From contig NZ_CP108393.1 of the NCBI RefSeq assembly GCF_035961655.1, positions 7,339,501-7,403,500 on the forward strand: DNA of 64,000 nt. The letters run 5' to 3'. Origin of the DNA: Streptomyces sp. NBC_01317. GTDB lineage: Bacteria; Actinomycetota; Actinomycetes; Streptomycetales; Streptomycetaceae. The position numbers and the translations under genes were made by a program. Position 1 is the first letter of the stretch. Each line of letters begins with the position of its first letter. The notes below the pieces were generated by a model. That model was not told the origin of the DNA, searched no databases, and was given only the letters and a program-made list of their open reading frames with translations. Below, piece after piece: positions 18,561 to 27,557 of this stretch.

Positions 18561-20738
18561 GTGCCGTTGAGCAGTTCGGACGCGGCGACGGTGGGCGGCT
18601 ACACCCTGATCGACCGGCTCGGTTCCGGCGGCATGGGAATGGTCTACCTGGCCCGTTCGGCGTCCGGCCGCCAGGTGGCCGTGAAGCTGGTGCACGCGCA
18701 GTTCGCGGAGAACGACGAGTTCCGGGCGCGCTTCCGGCAGGAGATCGCGGCGGCCCGGCGGGTGAGCGGAGCGTTCACCGCGCCCGTCGTGGACGCCGAC
18801 CCGGAGGCGGAGCGTCCGTGGATGGCGACGCTGTACGTGCCGGGGCCGACGCTCGCCCAGCGGGTGACGGAGAGCGGGCCCCTCGCCGGCGCGGAGTTGC
18901 GGACGCTGGCGCTCGGCCTGTGCGAGGCCCTGCGGGACATCCACCAGGCCGGCGTAGTGCACCGCGACCTGAAACCCGCCAACGTCCTGCTGGCCGGGGA
19001 CGGGCCGCGTGTCATCGACTTCGGGATCTCCCGCGCTGCCGACAGCCAGGCCCTCACCACGACCGGCCGGGCCTTCGGCACGCCGCCCTTCATGTCTCCC
19101 GAGCAGATGAACTCGACGCGCGGTGCCGGTCCCGCCTCGGACGTGTTCTCCCTGGCCGCCGTCCTGGTGTTCGCGGCCTGCGGGCGGGGGCCGTTCGACG
19201 CGGAGAGCGCGTACCTGACGGCGTACAACGTGGTGCATCTGCCGCCGGTGCTGGACGACGTGGCGGAGCCGCTGCGGTCGATCGTCGCGCGCTGCCTGGA
19301 GAAGGACCCCCGACGGCGGCCGGGGCTGGACGAGTTGCTCCCCCTGTTCCAGGGGCTTCCGGCGGACGGCGCGAGCGGTACGGGGCGGGTGGCCGCGCCC
19401 GTCGTGACCACCTGGGACCCCGCGAGCCGGCACACCACGAGCCCGCCACGGGTCCCACGACGCCGGGTGCTGCTCGCCTCGCTGACCGCCGGCCTGGCCC
19501 TGGCGGGCCTCGGTGCGGTGGCGGTCACCTGGTACGGCGGGACCGGCGGGACGGGGACCGGTGACGCGGCGGCCGGGGCCACGCCCGGCTCGGACGCCCC
19601 GGGCGCCCCCGCACCCACCCTCCCGAAGGGGTGGCAGCCCTGGCAGACGACGCTACGGACCACAACGCCCCTGTACGGGTCCGGCGACTCCGACAGCGGG
19701 TGTCTCGTCTCGGGCGAAGCGCTCTACTGCGGTGGTGAGGGCTTCACCGCCGTCCGGCTCGACGCCGCCACGGGCACAACCGCGTGGCGGTTCTCCGCGG
19801 GCGTCGAATCCTCGACGCCGGTGCTGGCGCGGGACGGGGTCGTGGTGGTGAACGACCACCAGGGTCCCGCGTGGTCGACCGAGAAGCGGCAGTGGGTGAC
19901 CGGGCTGGGCGCAGACGACGGAAAGGCGCGGTGGACCCATTCCGTCGCCGACGGCGCGCGTGCGGCGGCGTTCGGGACGTGGGTCGTGGTCCTGTCCGTG
20001 GACGAGCGGTACCTGATAGCGATGAACGCGGACGACGGCACCGAGGCCTGGCGCTTTCCCGTCCCGGCCGGGATGTACTGCGATCCCTGGTCGGGCGATG
20101 TCCTGTACGCGCTGTGCTACGCGGCGGACGCGAAGGACCTCACGGGTACGTTGTGGCGCTTCGACCCGGCGGACGGCGACCCGCACGAGGTGGGCGCCGT
20201 CCCGTACCGCGCGCGGCCGGCCGGTGTCGACGGGTCCGACCTGGTGCTGCTGGAGTACCCGGTCGACCCCGCCGGGGAGCCCCTCGCGTACTCCTCGGTG
20301 GTACGGGTGGACACCACGGCCGGCACCAGCCGCCGGGTGCCGCTGCCGAAGGGCGGCGGGGTCATGAAGGACGACGCGACACGGCTGATCGGCGGAACCC
20401 TCTACACGGCGCGGGCCGACGGGACGGTCTCCGCGGTGTCCGCGCGCACCGGCGAGGAGCGGTGGCGCCGGGCCACGGAGGTGCAGAACCTGTCCGCGCC
20501 GGTGTGGTCGGAGACGTACGACGAGCTGTACTTCGTCACCGGCTACGGGGGACTGCTGGCCCTGGACAAGGCGGGCGGCGAGGTGTGGCGTACGCCCGCC
20601 AGGGAAGGCGCCCGTCCCCAGGCGGAGGCGGGGCCGCCCCACGTGTACCTCACGAAGGACGCCGTCGTGGCGCTCACGGGTGGACTCGCGTTCTCCGTGA
20701 GCCCCGTGGAACCGGACGCGCCGGCCCCGCTCCCGTAA
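18561..20738 (+). CDS. Membrane Ser/Thr protein kinase with extracellular PQQ-like beta-propeller
   Basis: 725 residues from the GTG at 18561, chosen for GGGGGAG ten bases upstream and the family-typical start; in-frame GTGs at 18522-18543 are alternatives. Kinase domain about residues 12-265: glycine loop GSGGMGMVY, VAVKLV lysine, HRDLKPANVLL, DFGIS and GTPPFMSPEQ, so it should be active. A single membrane segment follows at about 300-320 (LLASLTAGLALAGLGAVAV). The outer region (about 350-720) has repeats of the PQQ/WD-like propeller type (W-RFSAGVESS, GEERWRR). It probably senses an extracellular signal and phosphorylates cytoplasmic targets. Convergent with the SpoIIE-like gene. Confidence 0.93.
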   Translation: MPLSSSDAATVGGYTLIDRLGSGGMGMVYLARSASGRQVAVKLVHAQFAENDEFRARFRQEIAAARRVSGAFTAPVVDADPEAERPWMATLYVPGPTLAQRVTESGPLAGAELRTLALGLCEALRDIHQAGVVHRDLKPANVLLAGDGPRVIDFGISRAADSQALTTTGRAFGTPPFMSPEQMNSTRGAGPASDVFSLAAVLVFAACGRGPFDAESAYLTAYNVVHLPPVLDDVAEPLRSIVARCLEKDPRRRPGLDELLPLFQGLPADGASGTGRVAAPVVTTWDPASRHTTSPPRVPRRRVLLASLTAGLALAGLGAVAVTWYGGTGGTGTGDAAAGATPGSDAPGAPAPTLPKGWQPWQTTLRTTTPLYGSGDSDSGCLVSGEALYCGGEGFTAVRLDAATGTTAWRFSAGVESSTPVLARDGVVVVNDHQGPAWSTEKRQWVTGLGADDGKARWTHSVADGARAAAFGTWVVVLSVDERYLIAMNADDGTEAWRFPVPAGMYCDPWSGDVLYALCYAADAKDLTGTLWRFDPADGDPHEVGAVPYRARPAGVDGSDLVLLEYPVDPAGEPLAYSSVVRVDTTAGTSRRVPLPKGGGVMKDDATRLIGGTLYTARADGTVSAVSARTGEERWRRATEVQNLSAPVWSETYDELYFVTGYGGLLALDKAGGEVWRTPAREGARPQAEAGPPHVYLTKDAVVALTGGLAFSVSPVEPDAPAPLP

Positions 20739-20747
20739 CACAACACC

Positions 20748-20786
20748 GGACTCACTCCGGCAGCACCGGACGGACTCACTCCGGCA
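20748..20786. repeat. 15-bp direct repeat across two convergent gene ends
   Basis: GGACTCACTCCGGCA occurs at 20748-20762 and 20772-20786. The second copy encodes the last codons and stop of the SpoIIE-like gene on the minus strand; the first is an extra copy beyond it. The unit contains the small dyad CCGGA-CTCAC-TCCGG. It looks like a short duplication that copied a gene end. Confidence 0.6.
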
Positions 20787-22521
20787 GGGACTGCTCGGTC
20801 CAGACCGTCTTGCCCGACGACGTGTACCGGGTGCCCTGGTGCTGGGTGAGCCGGCCGACGATCGTCAGGCCGCGCCCGCCTTCGTCGGTCGCGCGCGGAC
20901 GGTACGGGTGCGGGCCCTCCCCGCTGGTGTCGGAGACCTCACAGATCAGTACATGCTCGTCGCGGATGAGACGCAGACCGATGGGCCCGCCGGAGTACCG
21001 GACGGCGTTCGTCACCAGTTCGCTGACGACCAGGGCGGTGTCGTACGCGAGGTCGTCCAGCAGCCAGGCCGCCAGCTGGCGGCCGGCCCAGGCGCGGGCC
21101 GTGGAGACGGTGGCGGGGTCCGGCGGCAGCGTCACGGCGGCGACATCCTTGGCGTCCAGCGCCCGCGTGCGGGCCAGCAGGACGGGAGGCCTCCGGTCGA
21201 GAGGCAGGTGGCGCAGGACGCGGTCGGCGAGTCGGGGCAGGTGGGGTGCGGAGTGGATCATGGCTTCACGGAGCCGTTCCGGGGTCGGGTCGTCGGCGTC
21301 GTCGTCGGCGCCGGCGCACTGCGGCGGGTGCGGTTCGTGCGGTTCGTGTTGTTCCGGGACACCGGTGCCGCCACCCCTCAGAAGCACGGTGCTCCCCGTC
21401 GGCGCCTCGAACTCGGTGGTCTCGAAGGGCTCGTCGCCCGTACCCAGGGAGCTGTGCGGGGCGAGGCGGGGGATGCTGACCTCGCCGTCGGGGTCGGCGA
21501 CCAGGACCGACGGATCGCCCGCGCGGGCCGCGACACAGCGCTCGGTGGTGGGGTCGTAGATCACGTAGAGGCAACTGGTGCCGGGCCGGCTCCGGTCGGG
21601 GGGTTGCCGGTACGGGGCGGGCGGCCGGTGGTCCAGCCGCCTCACGGCGTCGTCCAGGCGGGCCAGCAGCTCGTGGGGCGGCAGGTCGAGAGCCGACAGG
21701 GCGGTGATCACGGCTCTGAGCTGGTGCATGGCGACCGCGGCGGGCACCCCCCGCCCGGCCGCCGTGCCCACCACCAGGGCCGCCCGCGCGCCGGACAGCG
21801 GCAGCACGTCGTACCACTGCGCGGCGGACGACTCGGCGGTGCCGCGCCCGTGGGCCGCTTCGAGCGCGCTGAGGGCCGGAGGCTCCTCGGCCTCGGGGGA
21901 GTGCCGCAGGAGCCGGGCGAGCGCGTCCTCCTCGATGCGGCGCCGGACGGTGTCCAGGGTCAGCGCGGCGCGGTTCGCGAGCCGGGCGGCCTCCTGGAGG
22001 CTGTCCTCGCCGAACGGGTTCGACCCGGCCAGCCGGTACAGGACGAACAGGCCCAGGACCACGCCCCGGACCGTCAGTGGAAGCACGATCAGGGAATGGG
22101 CCCCCGCCTCGCGGATCAGGCGCGCCCGCCCCGGGTCGCGGGCGAGCCACCGGCTGCTGTGGCTCAGATGGCGGATCAGGCGCGGACGCAGATCCGACAG
22201 GCTCTGCCGGAACGGCGTCGCGTGCGGCACGTGGCTCGTCCCGCCGACCTCGTACGCGCTCCGGGCGACGTCCTCCCGCGTGGTGGCGAAGGCCGCGCAC
22301 CGGAACTGTTCGCTCCCGTGCACGGGTCCGGGCGGCGGGACCTCACCGCGCAGCAGCTGTTCGAGCACGTCCACGGAGGACGCGTCGGCCAGCGTGGGGA
22401 CCGCGGCGCCCGTGAGGTTCCGGGCCGCATCGAAGAGGTTCCGGGAGAGGACTGCCGAGGGGGTGTCGGAGGAGGCCGCGGACGGGTCCGCGGTCCTGCG
22501 GGCGGTGGGGCGGGAGGTCAT
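20776..22521 (-). CDS. GAF-SpoIIE-HATPase protein, probable pseudophosphatase with anti-sigma kinase-like domain
   Basis: 581 residues from the ATG at 22521 (AGGA eight bases upstream); an ATG at 22530 is an alternative. A GAF-like domain lies at about 50-200, a PP2C/SpoIIE fold at about 215-430, and a C-terminal HATPase domain with VVSELVTNAVRYSGG and GRGLTIV at about 470-575. In the SpoIIE fold the metal-binding aspartates are missing: the GGDWYD site reads AAQWYD, GDVxGHG reads GTAAGRG, and the late TDGL site reads GGGT. It is therefore unlikely to dephosphorylate anti-sigma antagonists, while the HATPase part could still act like RsbW. Divergent from the response regulator. Confidence 0.9.
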   Translation of the reverse strand: MTSRPTARRTADPSAASSDTPSAVLSRNLFDAARNLTGAAVPTLADASSVDVLEQLLRGEVPPPGPVHGSEQFRCAAFATTREDVARSAYEVGGTSHVPHATPFRQSLSDLRPRLIRHLSHSSRWLARDPGRARLIREAGAHSLIVLPLTVRGVVLGLFVLYRLAGSNPFGEDSLQEAARLANRAALTLDTVRRRIEEDALARLLRHSPEAEEPPALSALEAAHGRGTAESSAAQWYDVLPLSGARAALVVGTAAGRGVPAAVAMHQLRAVITALSALDLPPHELLARLDDAVRRLDHRPPAPYRQPPDRSRPGTSCLYVIYDPTTERCVAARAGDPSVLVADPDGEVSIPRLAPHSSLGTGDEPFETTEFEAPTGSTVLLRGGGTGVPEQHEPHEPHPPQCAGADDDADDPTPERLREAMIHSAPHLPRLADRVLRHLPLDRRPPVLLARTRALDAKDVAAVTLPPDPATVSTARAWAGRQLAAWLLDDLAYDTALVVSELVTNAVRYSGGPIGLRLIRDEHVLICEVSDTSGEGPHPYRPRATDEGGRGLTIVGRLTQHQGTRYTSSGKTVWTEQSLPE

Positions 22522-22745
22522 CGTGTGCATCCTGAGAGGAAGTGCCGAACCTGTCCCTCACGAGCCTGCCGCCCGGGCGGCCCCACGGCGTCGGCACTGC
22601 CCCGCACGCTCTCTGCCGCCTTCCGTACCGCCGGGTGCGGGCCTGTCCCCTCCGGCCCGCACGGTCGCCGCACGGCTGGTGCGGGTTCCCCGCATCCTTG
22701 ATCGCCGAGTTCTCGCGGAGCGGTCCCGCGATCTACGGTTGGGGC

Positions 22746-23420
22746 ATGGACGACGTCGACCGCGTCACCGCTGGGGGCCCGTCGCCACGCCTGAGCGTGG
22801 TGCTCGCGGACGACCATCTCGTGGTCCGCGCGGGCATGCGGCTCCTCCTGGCCCAGGACCCCGCGTTCGAGATCGTCGCGGAGAGCGCCACCCTGCCGGA
22901 GACCTTCGCGGCCGTGGCCCGGCACCACCCCTCGGTCCTCGTCCTGGACCTGACCCTGGCGAGGCAGCCCAGCCTGCGGTCGATTCCCGACCTGCTGGCC
23001 GCCTCGCCCCGTACCCGCATCCTCGTCCTCACCATGCAGGAGGATCCCGCGTTCGCCCGCGAGGCGCTGCGGGCCGGGGCCACCGGCTACCTGCTGAAGG
23101 AGGCGGCCGCCGAGGAGCTGCTGGGGGCGGCCCGCCAGGTCGGCGCGGGGGACACGTACGTACAGCCCTCGCTGGGCGCCCGCCTGGCCGTCACCGGCCC
23201 CGACGTGCCCGGCGCGGGGGACGACAGCGCGCTGACGGCGCGCGAGGTGGAGGTGCTGTCCCTGCTCGCGCAGGGCCACACCAACCAGGAGATCGCCTGG
23301 CACGAGCACGTATCCGTACGGACGGTGGAGACGCACCGCGCCCGGATCCGGGAGAAGCTGGGCGCCGAGACCAAGGCCGACCTGGTCACCGCCGCACGTG
23401 AGCGCGGGCTGCTCGCATGA
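22746..23420 (+). CDS. NarL/FixJ-type response regulator
   Basis: 224 residues from the ATG at 22746. Receiver domain residues about 17-130: acidic pair ADDH, phospho-acceptor in VLVLDL, LVLTM threonine and LLKE lysine. The usual MPG after the acceptor loop is replaced by LARQP. LuxR-type HTH at about 160-220 (LTAREVEVLSLLAQGHTNQEIA...VSVRTVETHRARI). The stop overlaps the start of the histidine kinase (ATGA), so regulator and kinase are made together. A TACGGT -10-like box lies seven bases before the ATG, so the mRNA may be leaderless. Confidence 0.93.
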   Translation: MDDVDRVTAGGPSPRLSVVLADDHLVVRAGMRLLLAQDPAFEIVAESATLPETFAAVARHHPSVLVLDLTLARQPSLRSIPDLLAASPRTRILVLTMQEDPAFAREALRAGATGYLLKEAAAEELLGAARQVGAGDTYVQPSLGARLAVTGPDVPGAGDDSALTAREVEVLSLLAQGHTNQEIAWHEHVSVRTVETHRARIREKLGAETKADLVTAARERGLLA

Positions 23421-24463
23421 TCCATCTGTCACGGGCACGGGCCGGCGCGGTCGTCGAGGCGGCCGGTTCGTTCCTGCTCCTGATCACGCTCGCGTTCGAG
23501 GTCGCCCATCACTCGCTGAGCGTCGAATTCGCGCTCTGTGTCGCCGCCGGTACGTCCTTCCTGGCGGCCGCCGTACTGAGCCCCGAAGCCCGCCGGCCCT
23601 GGCTCGCGGTCATCGGCGCGATCTCGTACGTGATCGCCGTAGCCCTCCTGGTCCGTATCGTCGAGGCACCCCTGCTCAACGGTCTGCACCTCGTCCCCCT
23701 CACCCTGATCGCCTTCGCCGCGGCGATAGGACGCCGGTCCGCCCTGCGCCACCGCGGCCTCGACCGGGAGTGGATCCAGGCCCGCCGGGACGGGGAGGAG
23801 CGGGAACGACGGCACTGGGCGCGCGAACTGCACGACGACACACTCCAGGAACTGGGCGCCGTACAGATCGTGCTGACCTCGGCCTCCGCGAGCGACCGCC
23901 CCGGTGCCATGAAGGAAGCCATCGACCAGGCGCGGCGCCTGGTCGGCAACCAGATCACCTCGTTGCGCCATCTCATCGCCGAACTGCGCCCGGTCGCCCT
24001 CGACCAACTCGGCCTGCGCCCCGCGCTGGAGGCCTTGTGCCGGAGCACGTCGGACAACTTCGGCATCGACGCCGAACTGCGCGTGGGGGCGCGGTGGGAC
24101 CAACTCGGCGCGAAACTGAGCCCCGAGGCGCAGGCCCACGTCTACCGCATCGTGCAGGAGGCGGTGACCAACGCCGTCAAGCACGCCCGGCCGACCCGGA
24201 TCCGCGTCGACCTGGACAGCGACAGCCACTCCCTCTCCACGAAGGTCACGGACGACGGCGTCGGCCTGACGCCCGCCGCCGCGGCGGCCCTCCGGGCCCC
24301 GCCCCGTACGACCGTGTCCGGAGGCATGGGGGTGGCGGCCATGCGCGAGCGCGCCGACCTCCTGGACGCGCACCTCACGGTCCACTCGACACCCGGGGAA
24401 GGCACCACCGTCACCCTGGAGGTCCCGATCCACGGCATCGGCGTCAGGCTCCACCGCCGGTAG
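23417..24463 (+). CDS. Sensor histidine kinase (HisKA_3 type), partner of the response regulator
   Basis: 348 residues. Three to four hydrophobic segments fill residues about 8-105, forming a membrane module with short loops and no large extracellular sensor. The phosphorylation helix RRHWARELHDDTLQELG (about 130-146) holds the His. The HATPase_c domain has an N-box EAVTNAVKHA, a G1 DDGVGL and a G2 GGMGVAAMRERA. Such intramembrane-sensing kinases often respond to cell-envelope stress. Four-base overlap with the regulator gene. The genomic target set is not visible here. Confidence 0.93.
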   Translation: MIHLSRARAGAVVEAAGSFLLLITLAFEVAHHSLSVEFALCVAAGTSFLAAAVLSPEARRPWLAVIGAISYVIAVALLVRIVEAPLLNGLHLVPLTLIAFAAAIGRRSALRHRGLDREWIQARRDGEERERRHWARELHDDTLQELGAVQIVLTSASASDRPGAMKEAIDQARRLVGNQITSLRHLIAELRPVALDQLGLRPALEALCRSTSDNFGIDAELRVGARWDQLGAKLSPEAQAHVYRIVQEAVTNAVKHARPTRIRVDLDSDSHSLSTKVTDDGVGLTPAAAAALRAPPRTTVSGGMGVAAMRERADLLDAHLTVHSTPGEGTTVTLEVPIHGIGVRLHRR

Positions 24464-24536
24464 GCAGGCCCTGCCGGGTGGTGGATTCGCATGCCCGGTC
24501 CTGGAACGCCGCCGCTGTCACCGACGTTGAACCCGC

Positions 24537-24956
24537 ATGACGATCTATGGCGATGATGAGACGATAAGACACATTCTTACCGAAACGGGGGACACCTGGG
24601 CCGTGGTCGGCCTGTCCAACAACGAGGAACGGGCAGCCTATCGGGTGGCCGACAAGCTGCGGCGCATCGGAAAGAGGGTGGTGCCCGTGCACCCCAAGGC
24701 CGAGACGGTGCGGGGCGAGCAGGGGTACGCCTCGCTCGCGGAGATCCCGTTCCCGGTGGACGTGGTGAACGTGTTCGTCAACTCCGACCTGGCGGGCGAG
24801 GTCGCCGACCAGGCGGTGGCGCTCGGGGCCGAGGCGGTCTGGTTCCAGCTGGGCGTCACGGACGAGGCCGCGTACGACAGGACGCGGGCGGCCGGACTGC
24901 GCATGGTGATGGACCGGTCGGCGGGACGGGAGATCACCCGGCTGGAACTGCTCTGA
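24537..24956 (+). CDS. CoA-binding-domain protein (YccU-like)
   Basis: 139 residues. A single CoA_binding_2 Rossmann-like domain: 'TWAVVGLSNNEERAAYRVADKLRRIGKRVVPVHPK' at about 20-54 and 'VDVVNVFVNSDLAGEVADQAVALGAEAVWFQLGV' at about 75-108. The family binds CoA and is usually of unknown role. The normal late Cys-containing MDRCP motif reads MDRSAG here, so the common conserved cysteine is absent. The 5' end is AT-richer than its surroundings and no strong ribosome site is visible. Stop followed at once by a 15-bp tandem repeat. Confidence 0.85.
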   Translation: MTIYGDDETIRHILTETGDTWAVVGLSNNEERAAYRVADKLRRIGKRVVPVHPKAETVRGEQGYASLAEIPFPVDVVNVFVNSDLAGEVADQAVALGAEAVWFQLGVTDEAAYDRTRAAGLRMVMDRSAGREITRLELL

Positions 24957-24961
24957 CGGTT

Positions 24962-24991
24962 TCCACCTGACCGGTCTCCACCTGACCGGTC
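24962..24991 (+). repeat. Perfect 15-bp tandem duplication after the CoA-binding gene
   Basis: TCCACCTGACCGGTC is repeated head to tail at 24962-24976 and 24977-24991, five bases after the stop codon. No coding frame uses it. Likely replication slippage. Confidence 0.7.
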
Positions 24992-25011
24992 GCGGCTCTG
25001 ACACGGAGGGC

Positions 25012-25066
25012 GGCCACCGTGTGTTGTTGGAGAGATGTGCGGTCCCTCCACGAACACGCGGTGGCC
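25012..25066 (+). terminator. Long hairpin between the CoA-binding and EF-hand genes
   Basis: GGCCACCGTGTGTT (25012-25025) pairs with AACACGCGGTGGCC (25053-25066) in 13 of 14 positions around a 27-base loop, which itself holds a small GGAG/CTCC stem. It may end transcription from the CoA-binding gene, or lie in the EF-hand mRNA leader. The remaining 25067-25238 shows no gene. Confidence 0.4.
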
Positions 25067-25238
25067 TTCGTTCATTGTCGCACTTGTGGGTGACTCTTCG
25101 CGTGGATGTGCCCGTGGGGGTGGGGGCGCCTCTCGGCCTATGGTGAAAAGCAGTTGGTCGGACCGCCGTTGTCCCGCGCGGGGCGGTGGCGCGACCGGTG
25201 GTTGGTGGATCGCTTCCGCGCCGAGAGGGAGGCCGCTC

Positions 25239-25793
25239 ATGGCCAGTACGTTTCAGGAGCGCAAGCTCAGGACGATGTTCGCCGCGTTCGACACGGACAG
25301 CGACGGCTACCTGCGCGGAGAGGACTTCAGGGCGCTGGTCGCCCGCTGGAACCGCCTTCCCGGAGTGGACCCCGGGACGGAACTGCGCGCCCGGGTGGAG
25401 ACGCTGCTGATGGGGTGGTGGGCGGCGCTGCTGGAAACCGGCGACACGAACGGGGACGGCGCGATCGACATGGGCGAACTGCTCGCCCTCGTGGACCAGT
25501 TGCCCGCCATGGTCGCGGATGTCACGGCGACGGCCGAGACCGTCTTCGACGCCGTGGACGCCAACGGCGACGGCGTGATCTCTCCCGAGGAACACCGCCG
25601 GCTGGTCGAGACCTGGAACGGCCGCCCCGTGGACGTGACGGGCGTCTTCGAACTCCTCGACCTGAACGGCGACGGACACCTCAGCCGCGAGGAATTCGCC
25701 CTGCTGTGGCGCCAGTTCTGGATGAGCGACGATCCGGCGGACCCGGGCAACCTGCTCTGCGGCCGGGTCCCCGCCCCCACGGACGCGGCCTAG
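25239..25793 (+). CDS. Four-EF-hand calcium-binding protein (calerythrin-like)
   Basis: 184 residues from the ATG at 25239, chosen because GAGGGAGG precedes it. Four EF-hand loops are visible: DTDSDGYLRGED near residue 17, DTNGDGAIDMGE near 68, DANGDGVISPEE near 106 and DLNGDGHLSREE near 141. All keep Asp at loop positions 1, 3 and 5 and an acidic residue at 12, so all four sites could bind calcium. Layout and size match sarcoplasmic-type bacterial proteins such as calerythrin. Probably a cytoplasmic calcium buffer or sensor. Single gene with a long upstream region. Confidence 0.92.
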   Translation: MASTFQERKLRTMFAAFDTDSDGYLRGEDFRALVARWNRLPGVDPGTELRARVETLLMGWWAALLETGDTNGDGAIDMGELLALVDQLPAMVADVTATAETVFDAVDANGDGVISPEEHRRLVETWNGRPVDVTGVFELLDLNGDGHLSREEFALLWRQFWMSDDPADPGNLLCGRVPAPTDAA

Positions 25794-25996
25794 GCCTGCC
25801 GGTACGGCGCCGGGAACGCGGGTCCGCGCGGCGGGTGTGGCCTCACGGCCGTGCCCGAGCGCGGCCATGAGCGCCACCCTGTCCGCCGCGAGCGGAGTCC
25901 CCGACCGCGCACGCCCCGGAAAAATGGTTCGGCAGGACCCGGGGTGCGGTGAGATGATCGCGAGGCCCGCGCGGCTCAGGGGAAGCGAGATCAGGC

Positions 25997-26704
25997 ATGG
26001 CGATCATCCACCACGTCACACTGAAACCCGGCAAGCTGGAGTTGCTCGCCGGGTGGTTGCCCGGACAGCCGTGGTACATCGGCAAGGGCGACGAGGCGGA
26101 ACTGGCCAAGGTGGGCGGTTTCCGGCTCGACGACCCGGACGGCGCGGTCGGCATCGAGTTCGTCGTGGTGACCGACTGGTCCGGCGACGAGCCGGTCTCG
26201 TACCAAGTCCCGCTCAGCTATCGCGATGCGCCGCTCGACGGTGCGGACCACGCGCTCGTCGGCACCACCGAGCACGAGGTGCTGGGGCGGCGGTGGGTCT
26301 ACGACGGGACCCACGACCCGGTGGTGGTCGCCCAACTGCTCGCCCTTGTGCGGGGCGAGGCGCAGGCGCAGGACCAGAGCGTGAGCCAGACCCCCGACTT
26401 GACGGTCACCACCTTCTTCGGGGGGAGCGGTGAGCTGGGGGCGATCAGGTCCACGAGGGTGACGGACGGGCCGGACGGCACACGTCTTCTCGTACGGACC
26501 GCCGACGCGGCCACCGTTGGCGCACAGACCCGCCCGGACACCGAGCTGACCGTCCAGCTGAACCGCGTCCTGCGCCCCGGCGAGCACGACACGGCCGCCC
26601 GCACGGAACAACCGCTCGGGTACGTCTCCGCCGAATGGCTCCTCCCGGACGGCAGCACGGCACGCGATCTCTTCGCCGTCGTCGACACGCGGCCGTCGCC
26701 CTGA
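25997..26704 (+). CDS. Maltokinase N-terminal cap-like domain protein
   Basis: 235 residues; CAGGGGA precedes the ATG. The start MAIIHHVTLKPGKLELLAGW closely follows the N-terminal cap of actinobacterial maltokinase, with 'QPWYIGKGDEAELAKVGGFRLDDPDG' behind it. The kinase catalytic domain is absent, so it is a stand-alone cap protein of the CG0192-related type, of unknown role, perhaps linked to trehalose/glycogen metabolism. Its TGA (26702-26704) overlaps what was the start codon of a now broken glycosyltransferase gene, showing that the two once formed a translationally coupled pair. Confidence 0.8.
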   Translation: MAIIHHVTLKPGKLELLAGWLPGQPWYIGKGDEAELAKVGGFRLDDPDGAVGIEFVVVTDWSGDEPVSYQVPLSYRDAPLDGADHALVGTTEHEVLGRRWVYDGTHDPVVVAQLLALVRGEAQAQDQSVSQTPDLTVTTFFGGSGELGAIRSTRVTDGPDGTRLLVRTADAATVGAQTRPDTELTVQLNRVLRPGEHDTAARTEQPLGYVSAEWLLPDGSTARDLFAVVDTRPSP

Positions 26705-26815
26705 CGCGGACGCTCACAACGTACGGAGCACGCGGGGACGTCGAGCTGCTGGTGGGACTCGCCGTGAGGTCAGGGGGGTTCGGCGCCGAGGTGCGGATGT
26801 GCGCCGCCGGGGCCG
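26704..26815 (+). pseudogene. Glycosyltransferase 5' remnant (start codon lost)
   Basis: The frame beginning at 26704 reads TRTLTTYGARGDVELLVGLA and continues to GFGAEVRMC, the unmistakable N-terminus of macrolide-type GT1 glycosyltransferases (normally M-R-VLLTTYGSRGDVEPLVGLAVRL). The start ATG has become ACG, so the former TGATG overlap with the preceding gene is now TGACG. Homology stops after about 38 codons; the DUF6232 pair follows, and a matching 3' remnant lies at 28002-28163. Confidence 0.7.
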
Positions 26816-26975
26816 GCCGCTCCCGCCCGACGGTACCGACCACCGCGTGCCCACCTTCACAGGGGGAAGGCCCATGGCCCCAGGATTGGCTGCTTCTCGT
26901 CTCCCGCGCGGAGCCGGGTTGCTGCTTAATAGGGCTCCCGCGCGTGCGGGTGACTGACAAGTACACGGGGAGCAC

Positions 26976-27557
26976 ATGAACACCACGGGGGGCTTCGGGC
27001 CGCCGTCGACACCTACGCCACCGTCCGGACCGCCGCCCTCCCGCCCGCCGGATCCTCCGTCCGGGCCTCCCTCGACGCCGCCGCCGCTACCGCCGCTGCC
27101 GACCCCGGGAGGCGTCCTGGAGATTTCGGTCAAGCGCCGGATGCTCTGGATCGGCGCGGCGGCCCTGCCGCTGCACAACCTCACCCGGGTCGAGGCCATC
27201 AAGCTCCGGCCGGATCGGAACCTCGTCCGTTTCCTGATGGGGCTGGCGCTTGTCGCCGTCGTCTACTCGGTGACCGGCTGGACACTGGTTCTCTTCCTAC
27301 TGATCGTTCTGGCCGCCTTCTTCATCGCGGCGCTGATCAAACCGGAGAGGCCGGTCCTGGTGGTGGAGACGGCAGGCGGCTCCTTGGTGCTCGTGACCTT
27401 GCCGAGCGTGGACGAGCTGCGGGCGATCGCCGGGCACATCGTCCACGCGATCGACCACCCGGAGGCCGAGTTCACGGCGTACGTGCACCAGTTGAACAAC
27501 TACAACGGCCCCGTCTTCAACCAGAACGGCGGTCAGAACACGGGGATCAGGCTGTGA
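26976..27557 (+). CDS. DUF6232-family membrane protein with C-terminal amyloid-like motif
   Basis: 193 residues; GGGGAG precedes the ATG. Residues 1-45 are a proline/serine-rich tail. A DUF6232 core follows (LEISVKRRMLWIGAAALPLHNLTRVEAI at about 50-77). Two adjacent hydrophobic segments lie at about 88-120, then a cytoplasmic region, and a C-terminal tail YNGPVFNQNGGQNTGIRL. That tail recurs at the N-terminus of the next protein. Pairing of one motif at the end of a membrane protein with the start of its neighbour is the layout of prion-like amyloid signalling pairs. Role inferred. The gene pair sits inside a broken glycosyltransferase gene, a sign of insertion. Confidence 0.8.
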   Translation: MNTTGGFGPPSTPTPPSGPPPSRPPDPPSGPPSTPPPLPPLPTPGGVLEISVKRRMLWIGAAALPLHNLTRVEAIKLRPDRNLVRFLMGLALVAVVYSVTGWTLVLFLLIVLAAFFIAALIKPERPVLVVETAGGSLVLVTLPSVDELRAIAGHIVHAIDHPEAEFTAYVHQLNNYNGPVFNQNGGQNTGIRL

